NCBI GenBank assembly: GCA_949316235.1
Contig: OX438743.1
Location: 16,923,771-16,987,770 of the forward strand
Source of the DNA: Oegoconia quadripuncta
Lineage: Eukaryota > Arthropoda > Insecta > Lepidoptera > Autostichidae
Direction of reading: 5' to 3'
DNA: 64,000 bases
Part shown: piece by piece, positions 1-12,400 of the stretch
How the letters are laid out: each line of letters begins with the position of its first letter
Numbering within the stretch: position 1 is the stretch's first letter
Position numbers and translations under genes: made by a program
The notes under the pieces: model-generated
Databases searched by the model: none
The model's input: the letters and a program-made list of their open reading frames with translations, nothing else
What the model was told of the DNA's origin: nothing

Positions 1-744
1 TAAACTGTTTTTTATGCAATATTAGTCTACATTAGTAGACACTACATAGAACAGAGTATAAGAATTAAAACAACTTATTGGCTGACACTAACGCTATTTT
101 GATCTCATCCTTGTAGAAGTGAAATACATGTCTAATTGCTACTAATACTTATTTATTTTGTATGTAAATCACTTCAGTCTGCTAAAAATCCACATAATAC
201 GTAGAAATGATAGACGTCAACCTTTTCAATAAGTCATCATTGAAGGAACATAATTTAATGTCTGATGTTTGTTGGTTTTACCTAAATGATACTTTTGTAT
301 TGAAGGTTTTCTAAGTTTTCAAATTTCGTTATTTAATCGAGTAAAGTTTGCTGAAATGTGTTCCAAAGACTACATTTTGGTATTTTTCCTCTTAAAACAT
401 ATATCTCAACGTGTGCCGAACTGGGCATGCGTTATTAATTTCCGCTCTACGTCATGGAAATTATCGAATAATGCCAATCACAAACAAGAAGGAAGTAGAG
501 ATTTTTGAACACTTCAAAACAAAGAATACTTAAATGCTAGTATACTTTATACATTAGTATTAACTTATATCTACATGCCTTTCGGGAACACTGTTTCTTT
601 ATGTAGACCTGATACTAAAACTAGGAAAAAATTGACATTGTGTAAAAAAACATATTAAAATGTGTGGGTTTCTTGTTCCGCTCACAGACTAATACTAGAA
701 ACAGACCAAACATAGGACTAAATAGCGCGGCAAGTTTCCATGCA

Positions 745-870
745 AAAGAATAGTTTTGACATAGCAGCACTAGAAGCACGACTCGCGCGATAAACGTTTA
801 CGTCGAGCGAGATAATATCTGTCCTGTTCATTCGTTTGGATCAAAATATACAACTAACCCGCTTGTCTAG
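745..870 (+). repeat. Dispersed repeat fragment, family also at 56135-56275
   Basis: Shares a block of about 80 bases (agcacg, gataaacgttt, gagataatat, cctg-tcattcg, aaatatacaacta) with 56150-56225. The 56-kb copy is flanked by inverted ends and looks like a MITE; this copy is a fragment. Confidence 0.5.
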
Positions 871-889
871 AAATTAGTTGCATTATCAG

Positions 890-1080
890 GTTAATCACCA
901 TGAGCCACAGGATGTCCACTGCTGAACATAGACCACTCATAGATTTCCAGAGCGATCGGTTGGAAGCAGCCTGCATCCAGCGACTTCCCGCGACCTTCAT
1001 GGGGTCGTCCATCTTGTGAGTGGACGACCTACGCTAAGCTTGCCGGTGCGTGGTCTTCCTGATTAGATCACGTAGCGCAA
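890..1080 (-). repeat. RTE-type LINE 3' end fragment
   Basis: Contains the phrase 'aggatgtccactgctgaac' followed by 'ccgcgaccttcatgg'. I recognise this as the 3' end typical of abundant RTE-like LINEs in Lepidoptera. Related pieces are at 12060-12140 (ending in a GATGAT run) and near 57730. No coding part survives here. The family is from memory. Confidence 0.5.
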
Positions 1081-1099
1081 CGCTGAGCATTGACCTCTC

Positions 1100-1285
1100 C
1101 ATAATAATAATAAATATTTACACACACCAATCATCTAGTCCCAAACTAAGCAAAGGATACTAGATAATCGATAAACACACATAAATATACAAATATCCAT
1201 GACTCGGGAAATTTATTGTATTCATCACACAAACATTTACCCCTAAAGGCATTCGAACCCGCAACCATTGGTCAGTCCACTACGT
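1100..1285 (-). repeat. SINE-B fragment (tRNA-derived)
   Basis: Minus-strand copy of the SINE whose head reads 'accgattggtgtagtggat' with a B-box-like 'gggttcgaat'. This copy is diverged and lacks a clean head. Confidence 0.6.
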
Positions 1286-2225
1286 CTCCATAACTCGAAC
1301 GGTACAACAGAAATAAAAAAGGTATTGGTACATAAATTCTTCAACAAGGCCATTGAAAGGTATTCGCAGATACATTCTGATTCGAATTATCAGTTAAAAT
1401 GAGGATCATAGTGAGAAACCACGTTTCAGTGCCATTAGTCATCACTGGTTAATTATGAATAGATTATGAATTTGTTTATGCCTAGCCTAACAACGGTATT
1501 TTGTTTGGATAAAAAACAAGATTTATATTTGAAAAGAGCATGTACCTTAAGCTGTATAGGCGGTCTAAGCATCACCATTGCGTACGAGTATGTTAGGTAT
1601 TATTGTTTGGTCTGCAACTACTTCCGGTTCCGCTTCTATCTCCAGCAGAACATTTATATTCTTCTTAGGTATCATAAAGAAACAGTATCCCAAAAGCAAA
1701 ATAACCTAACTACATAAACCGTCGGTTTCGGTTTTGCTTTTCAAATGTAACTCATTCCGCAGCAAAACTACATTACCAGATAGGTTGGTCAAATATATCT
1801 TGGCATTGCAAAAAAATTGCAATAAAGTTCCTTTGATTTTGATCACCTTGAACAGTCGCTTTCAAACACTTGATGCGAGATCTTTACATTTCCAATCCCA
1901 CTATAAAACAGTAGTTATCCTTAAAAGTATAAAAACTAACTTATTTGCTAATATATCGTTGATACCGGCATAGAGAGGAGTCCACCTAAATTTTCAATTA
2001 AAGAAATAGTCATTCTTAAACGTAAAAACACCCTAAATACATCAAACGAAACATTGAACTACCTACTCTTTCTCAGCGAGTCGGCGGCAAAAAATTTCAA
2101 TATTTTGGGGACAAAACGCGGGAAAAAAAATTATAACTTTTATATCATATACGAAGTAGTCCAGACTCCTTCAATCATTTAATTCACGCCGAGACGTTTT
2201 TAAAACATAATTTTCATATACAAGA

Positions 2226-2420
2226 GCGACCGAATTGAGCGGATCTCTCATACAATAAAACATGATCAACGTCAACAGAGAAAGAGTCCCAAAAGATAAA
2301 TGAACCGCTTACTACTAAAGTCCATCGAGAAGGCAAAATCTCCACCTCGAATAATTCTTGCTTAACGTCTTGCGAGATGTTTTCGTATGCGGTAACGACC
2401 GATATCTCGCATAAAATACA
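2226..2420 (-). pseudogene. Relic tandem duplicate of the PLD-like last exon
   Basis: Read on the minus strand, about 2303-2400 encodes a peptide resembling the C-terminal exon: a block NISQDV-K-EL-EV matches [13 protein letters not shown] of the real exon. The shared 3' sequence 'aaccgcttactacta' recurs at 2303 and 2496, so the unit repeats with a period near 193 bp. The relic lacks the HKD part and the reading frame decays after the shared block. It is most simply a partial local duplication of the exon end plus 3'UTR. Use as an alternative terminal exon is less likely. Confidence 0.55.
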
Positions 2421-2507
2421 AATGACTCCAAAACACTAAAGAAACAGCATTCCTTAACGTAGAAAAAACCTATCTACTTAAGTTATAACAAACCAAACCG
2501 CTTACTA

Positions 2508-2774
2508 CTATAACCTTCGCAGAGGTACGGCATAAGGAGACCTCCAGTCTCTTTCAAAGACCTCTTGTAGTTCCCGCCTGATGTCTTGCGAGATGTTCTG
2601 GCCGACACCGTCTTCGTATACTAGAGCAACCCCAGCAGTGTCGGTGAAGTAGTCTCCGGACCAGTTAGAGGTGCCGATGTAGGCCGTCCGATCGGTCACC
2701 ATATATTTGTTGTGATTGACGCGGGCGAATGGGATTTTGTCTTGCTCAGGAGTCGATGGGACGATGAAGCGTCT
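2508..2774 (-). CDS. PLD-like gene, last exon (second HKD, stop)
   Basis: Eighty-eight codons plus TAG. The acceptor reads 'aattacag' at 2775-2776. It encodes the second catalytic motif HNKYMVTD, then [12 protein letters not shown], and ends ...AVPLRRL. The frame is phase 0 with the upstream exon ending at 3282. Confidence 0.93.
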   Translation of the reverse strand, partial: RRFIVPSTPEQDKIPFARVNHNKYMVTDRTAYIGTSNWSGDYFTDTAGVALVYEDGVGQNISQDIRRELQEVFERDWRSPYAVPLRRL

Positions 2775-5700
2775 CTGTAATTATAATAAAATTAAATACA
2801 ATGAATGTATCCTTATAAAAATGAATGCAAAAATTGGCGTCCATATGGAACTTTTAGCAGATTTAAAACATAACTAGATCTCTGCTAGTGTATTGCGTAT
2901 ATTGAAATTTAGAAGGTTATAAATCATATCAGAATGCACTCTCACATTATCTCAGTCAACCGACACCAACACATACATGTTGTAGTACCATTTTTGTTTT
3001 GATTAGATTCCGTTGTTTTCTATTCTAAATTTTCTTATTATAAAATACGGGCCATTAGTACATTAGTAAAAATTGTCGTATCAGAATAATGCATGCATGT
3101 ATATCTTATTTTGTGGTAGCAACTACTCTGGTGGGGGACACTGAAAATCAGCAGCTTTGCTGAATCGCTACGAATAATTTCGGTTTTGATTTACAAGATT
3201 TAGTTGTCAAATAGTTTTGTGATTGTAATCGAACAAATCAAAAAGCTATCTCCACTACAGCACTCAGCTGTTCACACTCACCACTTGGATGTCGACCCGC
3301 GGGTAGGCCTGCGACAGAGCAGCCAACGAACGCAAGAAATAGTCCTCAGAGTGCTGGGAATGTTTCCACCAGCTAATCAGCATCCTCACCCTAACCCGGT
3401 GTTCGATGGCGGCCTTGCGGATCGCGTCGTCTATCTTTGGCCAGAACCTGCAAAAATTAATGATAATAACATCAATGTAAACAACACAAGGTTTACAAAA
3501 TGGAGGACGCGGGTTCCATTCCTAGCAGATGTATGTTTAATGCTTGGTTTGGTGAGTGGTAGGGTAGGTCTAAGTCTGCAGCCAATCTGCATTGTGTTTC
3601 GATTGTTTAAGATAAGATAGGTAGCCCCGAAATATTTTGGGAGTTTCAGGTGATCGCGCTTCCACATTCCTTCACTTAACATCAGATGTGATTTGAGGTC
3701 GGCGCTAACCCGTTATACATACAAAACCTCGACCCGTTATAAGCTTAAAATTTCAATTCAATTACTTTGGACGCCAAACTGCAGGGGTCCTCATATCCAT
3801 AGGCGAAGAGGCTCAGCTATGCCGCATACAGTCAAAAAATTTTGACTAATATCGGTCGTAAGTTAAATCCACACCCTGATGCCTTAGAGTATTCTGTTGT
3901 GGGGAAATGGCGCTGATATAAATGCAATGATTGTTTTGCACAAACGAGCCGGTCTTGTGATTTACCAAATTTAAAGAGAATAATATTTTAACCTTTTCGT
4001 CACAGTACATTCTTAAAATTTTAATTCATGTCAAAAAAATATTAAATCATTTAAGAAAAATAGTGATAAACATTATGCCAATACAAGAAATAAAGATAAA
4101 TTTGCAGGTCACAAAACTCTCCTCCGCAAAGTCAGCAAAAGTAATTCATTCAGAGGGCTATGTATACGTTTTTTCAATAAGGTTCCCGTTGATATACAAA
4201 ATCTTCCTTTCAATAAATTTAAAGATACTATAAAACAAAAACTTATTAAGAAAGCATATTATCGGACTACCTATTTAGATGATAATCATCCCTGGACATA
4301 ACCAGCTCGTTCGAATGCCAGGCTATTTTACAATTAATAATAAAATATTAATGTGCCTAATAATAAAAACCTGTTTTTAAAAGAGCAACCCCTCGAGATT
4401 CTTGCTTGTTCTTCTCAGGGGAAAATTGCCTTTTGAACGAACAGTAGATTAAAAAATGTAAAACCCGACCATTTTAAGAATACCCTGTGTACCTACAAAA
4501 TAAAGCAAGGAACAATACTCACTGCAGCTTGGGTGTGTACTCGATCGCTGGCGCGTAGTCCATGACCGATATGTAGACGAACTTTTCGGCGGACGTGATG
4601 ATGGAGACAATCGCGTCGTCATCGTGTGTGCGCCCCTCTGGACCGAACGGTGGCGGCGAGCTCTGCGGACAGAAGTCTTTTAGCATCACCGTCATGACTC
4701 AATATAAACAACTGAAGATTTACAAAACGGAGGTCGTAGTTCGATTCCCAATGGAGTACATGTTTATTACTCGGTATGGTTGGTAGTAGGACAGTTTAAA
4801 TATCATCAAAGTATTTAAGTACGAGTAATCGCAACTAAAAGTATGTATGTATATTTGTTACCTCGACACGCCTAAACGGCTGGACGGAGTTGGATGAAAT
4901 TTGGTTGGTAGATAGATTAGGACCTGGATTAATGTATAGGCTAGACACAGAGAGCACTCGCATGAAACATCCGCACTTTCGTTCGTTCACTCTGTCCCTA
5001 CTATTGGTCATACGTGCTTTCTTATCATTTTACGACGGTTTTTAATTATGTTTGATTTCAAAACGAAATGACGTATTGGTAATTTTTAAAATTCACTGAG
5101 AAAAGTGTCGTTCACTGTACCAAAAGTTAAACGTTTCTATTCAGTGTCACTAAAATCGCTACTTACGTTATTACTCCATTACCCCACCCTTTTATGTCCA
5201 GCTAACATTAAATATCTTTCCGTTGGGAAAGTTCAAGCCGCGATGAAGGTCGAATATAACTGATTGAAGTTGTTTATGCAAATGAACTTCACGGGATATC
5301 AGGGCTTAGGCTATAAAATTTGGAGAGGCCTTGGCCTGGCGCGGTCGCCTGAGGTGAAATACGTCTAATGGTGAAATAGTAATAAATTGTATAACCTCAC
5401 ACTATTATTACAGGCTGAGTGATAATCATTGCTTTGTTCTTATCAGGACAAAACTTCCGTAGACTCTAATTTCGCGCTGGTCAAAAAGGAAATAGAATGC
5501 CCGTTTCAGGATTTTTAATTGTATGACACTCTTTCTGACATTATTACAGGGTGAAATTTAATTCGTGTAATTCCTGTTAACAGGTGACTCCACTCCATTA
5601 CGAACAACTTTCCAATAGGACCCATAGTCGAATTCGGTCAAACATTGTTTGACTACCCATACAGAGTAAACCATTCTGAAACCACCTTCAGTAAGAACAG

Positions 5701-6391
5701 TATAAATATGGCTATGGTTTCTAGTGGAAAGTTGTTCGTAATGGAGTGGAGTCACCAGCCGAAAATTGTTGGAATTGTAAGTGCAAATCACAAAATTAAT
5801 TATTTCAATTAAAATAGACGCATTATTGAAAATCTAAAACATGAATTTGTTTTAGTAACATATACGACACAATATTGTACAAAATATCATTTATGTTAGT
5901 GAATGCATATCTGAGAAAAATAAGATTTCATGCATTTTTAGATGCTACTTTGCAATTAAATTCTATCGAGAGAAGATTGTGTAATTATGTTTTGAAAACA
6001 TGAATCATGTCAGAAATATGATCAATTTTACCTATAACTTTTTTTATAATGATACGAGCTTATAGGCTTTACAAAAAATGATAATCTTTCAACGCAATTG
6101 GCTGTTGTCAGCCTCTTAAGGGTGGCTTTAGAACGGTATACTTTGTATGGGTAATCGAAAATTTTTTGACCACAATCTCACCTGATGGAAATTGACGATG
6201 TGGTCGAAGATGAAGCACGCGATCCCAGTAAGTGCCTATTCACTCTCCTTTTGAAGATACTAAAGTTGTAGGATTCAAGAAAGACTGATGCTGGAAGGGA
6301 GTTCCATGCCTTAGCTATTCGTATTATGAATGAAGAGTCGAACTTCTTAGTGCGAATGTTCGGTATATTCCAACTAATGTTATAATTGCGA

Positions 6392-6422
<31 letters not shown>

Positions 6423-9400
6423 TTTTGGCGTGCGCGTGCTGTGTGTGTGTGTGTGTGTATATACATGATGTATGTATATATGATGAATGTACGTATGTAT
6501 GTATATTTGTTACCTCTTCACGCCTAAACGGCTGGACAGATTTGGTTGAAATTTGGTTGGTAGCCATATTAGGACCTGGATTAACCTGTAGGCTGGGACC
6601 TGTAGGATGGGACCTGTCAGACAGGTATAATTAGTGGGATTGATTTGGAGTCATAGATTGACGCATTTGGTAGATTTGAATTCTACGCGTACGAGGTGGC
6701 GGGTAACAGCTAGTTATACGGGTAGTTTAAGGAGACACCCAACGAAATGACAGTCGACAGTGCTGCCACTGAAATAAATATCTACGACCATCATCTTCGA
6801 CCACATTGTCACTTTCCATCAAGCGAGATTGTGGTCAAATTCGAATCCAGTCAATCATAAAAAAAAAATTATATATCTCATAAACAAAGCCCTAACAGGG
6901 ATGATTGTCAAACTGAAGTTGATTTAGATTCCGACATTTTGAAATACTGTGACAAGTCAAAACTATAGCAATAAAACATAAACATCGTCAGTCAAACTAA
7001 ACTGCACCTTGACGTTACGTTTTTCACCAGTTTTGGTTCTGTTTATGAGATATATATTATTTACCTGACTAGCAGCACCGTCGAATATCATTTCATAGGG
7101 TACCCCCTTAACATAATGTTTGTTATTACTTAAATGATACTACATGCTTCTTTCTTACTTTTCTGTTTTAATTTTGTGTAGTTTCTCACCATATAACTGG
7201 TCCTTTGATGCAATAACAGATCGTGAACGTAATAGGCGTCAGGCTGAGTACCAGTTGGTAGGTTGGTACCAGTATGATAATATAAACTGTATATGACCGC
7301 ATATGTGGCGTGATATAAGAGCGATAGTGTGGGCATAATAACTAAATTCCTTTGACAAAACAGCAAAAACTGCCGTAGCACTGAACAGCAAAATGTTGCC
7401 ACAACTCAAATTACAAGGAATATCCGTTCGATTTTTATTATTAATTTTGATAAGCAAAAAATAATTGGCTGAATGACGCATACCCTCATTAATTAAAAAT
7501 ATTGGTACTTCTAATCTAGTATTTTGATATTTTACCAGTCATGGCACTTGGTCAATAATTCTGTTTGCTTTTCAATTGTAACAGGACTGTTGTGTTCTAA
7601 GTATAAGGCTCATGCGCCACAGCAAGTGAAACTATTAAGATTGACAAAGTGAAATGCTTGCTGAAATATTGTTTTCGTGTACAATTATATCTGTACTTTG
7701 TGTAATAGCTGTACTCATAACATGGTGCATTATGCCTCGATGGCGTACCTTACAGAATTACATGTGTGTCTGTCGGATTGTATCTGGTGCCTTGCATTTA
7801 GTGATGGGCTATTTATATTACTCTCTCCATCCTCTGATAGTCTCAGAGCGTATGCGGACGATTACAAGGAATTTATTTTTAGCATCGGTTTGTTGGTCTC
7901 TCACCTCCTTGCTAGTGGCTTACACAAAGCTCATTCTTCGGTTCCCTGGAATAGTAAATCATGAGAAGAAAAAAGTTACTTTATTTACATTGTGGACATT
8001 TCTTATAATCGAGCTTATCTGTGATGGCATTGTAGGGTATATATTCGATTTGGATTCCCGAAGTTCACGCAAGGTAAAATTACTGCCTCTGGGTGTGATT
8101 GCCACAGCCAATGTAGCAGTTTTTATTAAAGTGATGAAATCAGCAATGGACGCTTTGAGAAAGAGTATGGGTATCGCTTTGATCTGCGACTCTATTATAC
8201 TTATAGTTGGATTCCTGTTACATGAAGACTCCGACCCAGCGAAGTGGGTTCCAAACTATTGGCTGAAAATGATTATGATGATGGCGTTGTGCTTAAGATT
8301 AATTCCACAATCTCTTATAATATTATACAACAGATCTTCGAGACAACATTGGAAAAGCTACTGTAATCAAATAAAAAATCGACGCCTGAATGTCATTGAA
8401 CTTGGAACTAAATAAATTGGCACTTCATTTTTGATGCTTATTTTCCTATCACGCATTTCAATTTAATTAGCAAATGTTAATGATGATGTTGATTATTAAA
8501 ATAAATACGAATACATAACTCTACTATTTCATAATTGGACGCGTTGTGTACTTCACGTATTTCTTAGCAATGCAAGACCCCACAAAAATAATTTATTCCA
8601 CGGGAGCTTTGCTGTCGACATTTTGCGTCATAGCATTAGTAGCGACGTGGTGCATCTTGCCAAGATGGCGCACATTGCATAACTACATAAGCATAGGTCA
8701 AATCACTGCAGGGACTTTGCACCTGTACGCTGCTAACATGCTATATGGCGTTATTGGAGCAGGCCCATTAAACGCAGATTCACTCGTAAAAATTTGCGGC
8801 TACCTGTTCCTGGCATGCGTGTCTTGTTCACTGTGTGCGTCGATGTTGGCTTATCTGAAGCTGGTGCTGCTCTACACAGGCAAGATAAGCTATGAGAAGA
8901 GAATATCAAGTGCGTTTGTTCTAAGTGTGATCTGCATGACGAAAACCATATCCGATGTGATTACACCATTTTATTATGAAGAATCCACACATAGGTTCTC
9001 AATAAGATTAATTGGTCTACTCGTGCTATTAACTTTGAACTTCTTTTTCTTCATGTCGGTGGCCATGTCTGTGATATCGTGTTGTAGAAGGCGTATGTCG
9101 AGGCGGAATGCACGCCACATTTTTGCTATAATTGGCGTTGCCATTATATGTGATTCTGCACTGATTGCTTATTTATTGTTGATAATATTAAGCAACGGGG
9201 TGGTGCTGTTATTTGCGCAATGTATGCTGTCTCTGCGATTAGTTCCTCAAACAGTATTCCTATTGTTCAACTCTTCATCCAGACAACAGTGGAAGCGATA
9301 TCTCGAAACAAAACAATCTGCTTCAAGTTAATGGATACCTAAATTGTTTATTATATTTCACCGAATACGATTTAACGATGATATCCGGATAGATTGCTAT

Positions 9401-12400
9401 ACGTATATTGCAATGAATATACATTTTATGTAGGTAAGTAATGTCAAACATTATATTGGGAAAGCAAATTTTATTATTTTAATTAGAAAATGTGGTGGAA
9501 CTAATGATGTTGTTGATTATTATTTATTACAAATAGGTAACAATTACGACATTTTGATCATTTCAAAACGAGATCGTGTGTAGTTAAATGATATATTTCT
9601 ACCCTCAGTAGAATACAGTAATGAACATTGAACAGCACATTCGAAGAAATCTACAATTTGGGATGTATACTGTTATTAATTTATGTGATAGCATTATTAA
9701 CGACCTGGTGCATATTACCGAAGTGGCGTACATTGCACAACTACATCAGCATAGGGCAGATCACTACTGGGACTTCGTATTTGTGTGTCGACAACTTGGT
9801 GATGAATTTGAACCTACCTCCACCAGACAAGGAAATACTTGTAGTAATCTTAATCTACTATTCTTAGCATCTGTGTCATGTTCACTGTGTGCATCGATGG
9901 TGGCTTATCTTAGGCTGATGCTGCTTTACACGGAGAAGATAAGCTGCGAGAAAAGATAGCAATAGATATAATGTACTTGGCATAACGAAAATCATATCCG
10001 ATGTTATTACGCTGAAAGTTTATCTAGAACTTACATTTATTCAGATACATGAACAGGATTGCTTTGATTTATGGTTTTGGCGACGGTGAATTTGTTCGTT
10101 TTCGTGACTATGTCTGCATCGGTAATGTCGTGTGGCAGAAGGCGCATGTCTGAAAGGAACGCAAAGCACGTTCTATTGAATTTTTTTTCGAAATTTAAAT
10201 GGCTTTGCCAATGTAACTCTACATCGGTGGCATTTATATTAATGACTGAGGCCGATAAGTTTGATAGAGTATTTTGTATGATGGCGTTAAGATTTGTTCC
10301 TCAAACGTACTTTGTTCTTTTTAACGACTCATTCAGGGAGAAATGGAAACAATATCTATCCAGACAAGCGCGAGCTTTCAATTATAATATAACTAATACA
10401 TTTTGAAAAAAATTGTTGGCCAAAAACACTTCTATTGAATGTATACATATTGAGAGAAGAGGAGAGCCGATATGATAGTAAAGGGAAGCTTGTCTGCTAT
10501 GTGCCAATAGCTGCCCTCGACTCGGAGGAACGACACGCCAAAAGGCTCATAGGCGACTATTCCAATGTTTATTAAGAACATTTAACATCGTTGTAAGGGC
10601 GCCTGCCAAGCAGTTTTTTGCACGATTTTCCACCATCACCATTCCATCTCCGGAGAGTTTCCATCCGTAGGTGTTTTGTTGACGTACTGAACATTCGCAT
10701 TTTGGCTCTTCATTCATAAAACGAACAACCAAGGCATGGAATTGCGCGTGTCAGACCACGCACAATATGCAGACGTAGAAGCAGTCTTTTCGTTATTGGA
10801 CAAACGAACGACACGACGAAATTGGACGACACTCGACTCCAACAATAATTAGCACTTTAAAGCTTAATATTTCTTAAACGAATCCCTAAATCAAAAAACT
10901 GTTTGATATAACCTATGTTTCAAGATGTTATTTTACTACTTTGTCGGACCTCTGAGCTAAGCCTCGGACAGAGAGACAGACGGACATGTCGAACTATAAG
11001 GGTTCTTTGTTGACTACAGAACCCATAAAGGGAAACACGGCACACACACACACGGTGACACAATGGTAGTATTTGCATTACAGATACTTTTTATTGCTCA
11101 ACACAATTTACAACAAATACCAATATTTAGTTCGCGTACCGAGACAATGGCTTGGTTGCATGTCAAGCTCCTATAATTGACATTCCGATATACACCGTGA
11201 CTGAAATTGCTTCATTTAAGACCGCGTGTGCGTTTAACCGACTAACCTTGACCGAAAGTCGTTAAAGTTCTCGGCAGACATGTTACTTTACTCTGATATC
11301 AATTGTGTTAATTCATAAAAAATTCGTTAAAGAAGTACTTCATAAAATAATCGGTTCTGTATAGAAAGAACTTTTTCAACAAATTTTATGTCGTTAGACA
11401 CGTCTACTTGCTTCCGAACATTTTTTATGTATTTAATAAATTTTTAATAATTATCAGCGCAGCGGGTCACCTACCTCATTCGCACACAAAACTTTACAAG
11501 TTTTCGTAGGCGTCTTAAGAATAAAGATTTTTAAATATGTTTATGGATAAATAAAGGAAAAAAATAGCCTTTTTTATTCATTTTATTTTGATTGTTTGGT
11601 AAACTTACAGGATGTACTAAGTATAGTGTAACAATAGCTTACTGTAATGCCAATAAACAGGTTACACCTATAGATTTTACAAAATTCTGAACGTCTAATT
11701 GTAGGTATTGATGTAAATAAGAACAATTTTATAATAACAATGTTGTTTTATCACAATGTTAGGGCAAAAAGTCCATGTAATCAGCTATCATCAGCTTCCG
11801 AACACCCGGGATGTTTGTTGCGAACAAGTCAATCTCCTCATGTCTTCTAGACACCTCATTCATTTGGGTAATTGTTCTATAAAAGAACGAACTGCGTCGA
11901 TAATTAGTAGGTGCAGTGGGCAATTAGAGGATATACTTTTAGCATGACGTTTATCAAAAATAGAAAACATTTTATAATAAGCGACTATCACTCATTCACG
12001 CTTGATTTAATACTGAAACTTATCCCTATAGCTAGTAAATCACCTCAGTAGCATATTTCAGTCGGCTGTTAGACATAAGTCTCTCCCATGAGGAGGCCTA
12101 TGTTCAGCAGTGGATGTCCTGTAACTGATATGATGATGATGACAGTTTAATCACCCCATCAACATTTAAGCCAAAAGAAATCTTTAGCTGGACATAAGTC
12201 ACTCCCGAGTTTCATCGCTTTCCACTGGAGGGTTTTCCTTAATCGCTACGCTGGTCAAGTCATCATCATCAGGAAGTATGGGCCGTAGTCCACCACGCTG
12301 GCTCAATACGGGTTGGGGACTTCACATGCCTTTGAATTTTTATTGCTCAGGCATGCAGATTTCCTCACGATGTTTTCCTTCACCGTTAAGGAGCAGTCGG

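Larger units (their letters stand above)
1..2225. other. 3' flank of the PLD-like gene, no gene seen
   Basis: AT-rich sequence downstream of the PLD-like gene. Besides the three repeat fragments listed separately (about 745-870, 890-1080, 1100-1285) I see no reading frame with recognisable protein features. The short frames at 1466-1717 and 1734-1973 have no motif, and their composition looks like random AT-rich DNA. Confidence 0.6.

Noticed and set aside
3204..3620. 138-codon plus-strand frame
   Set aside because: Antisense shadow of the PLD exon 3282-3447 plus SINE sequence; it has no ATG start.
6386..6634. Cys/Val-rich plus-strand reading frame
   Set aside because: Produced by the (GT)n microsatellite; no protein features.
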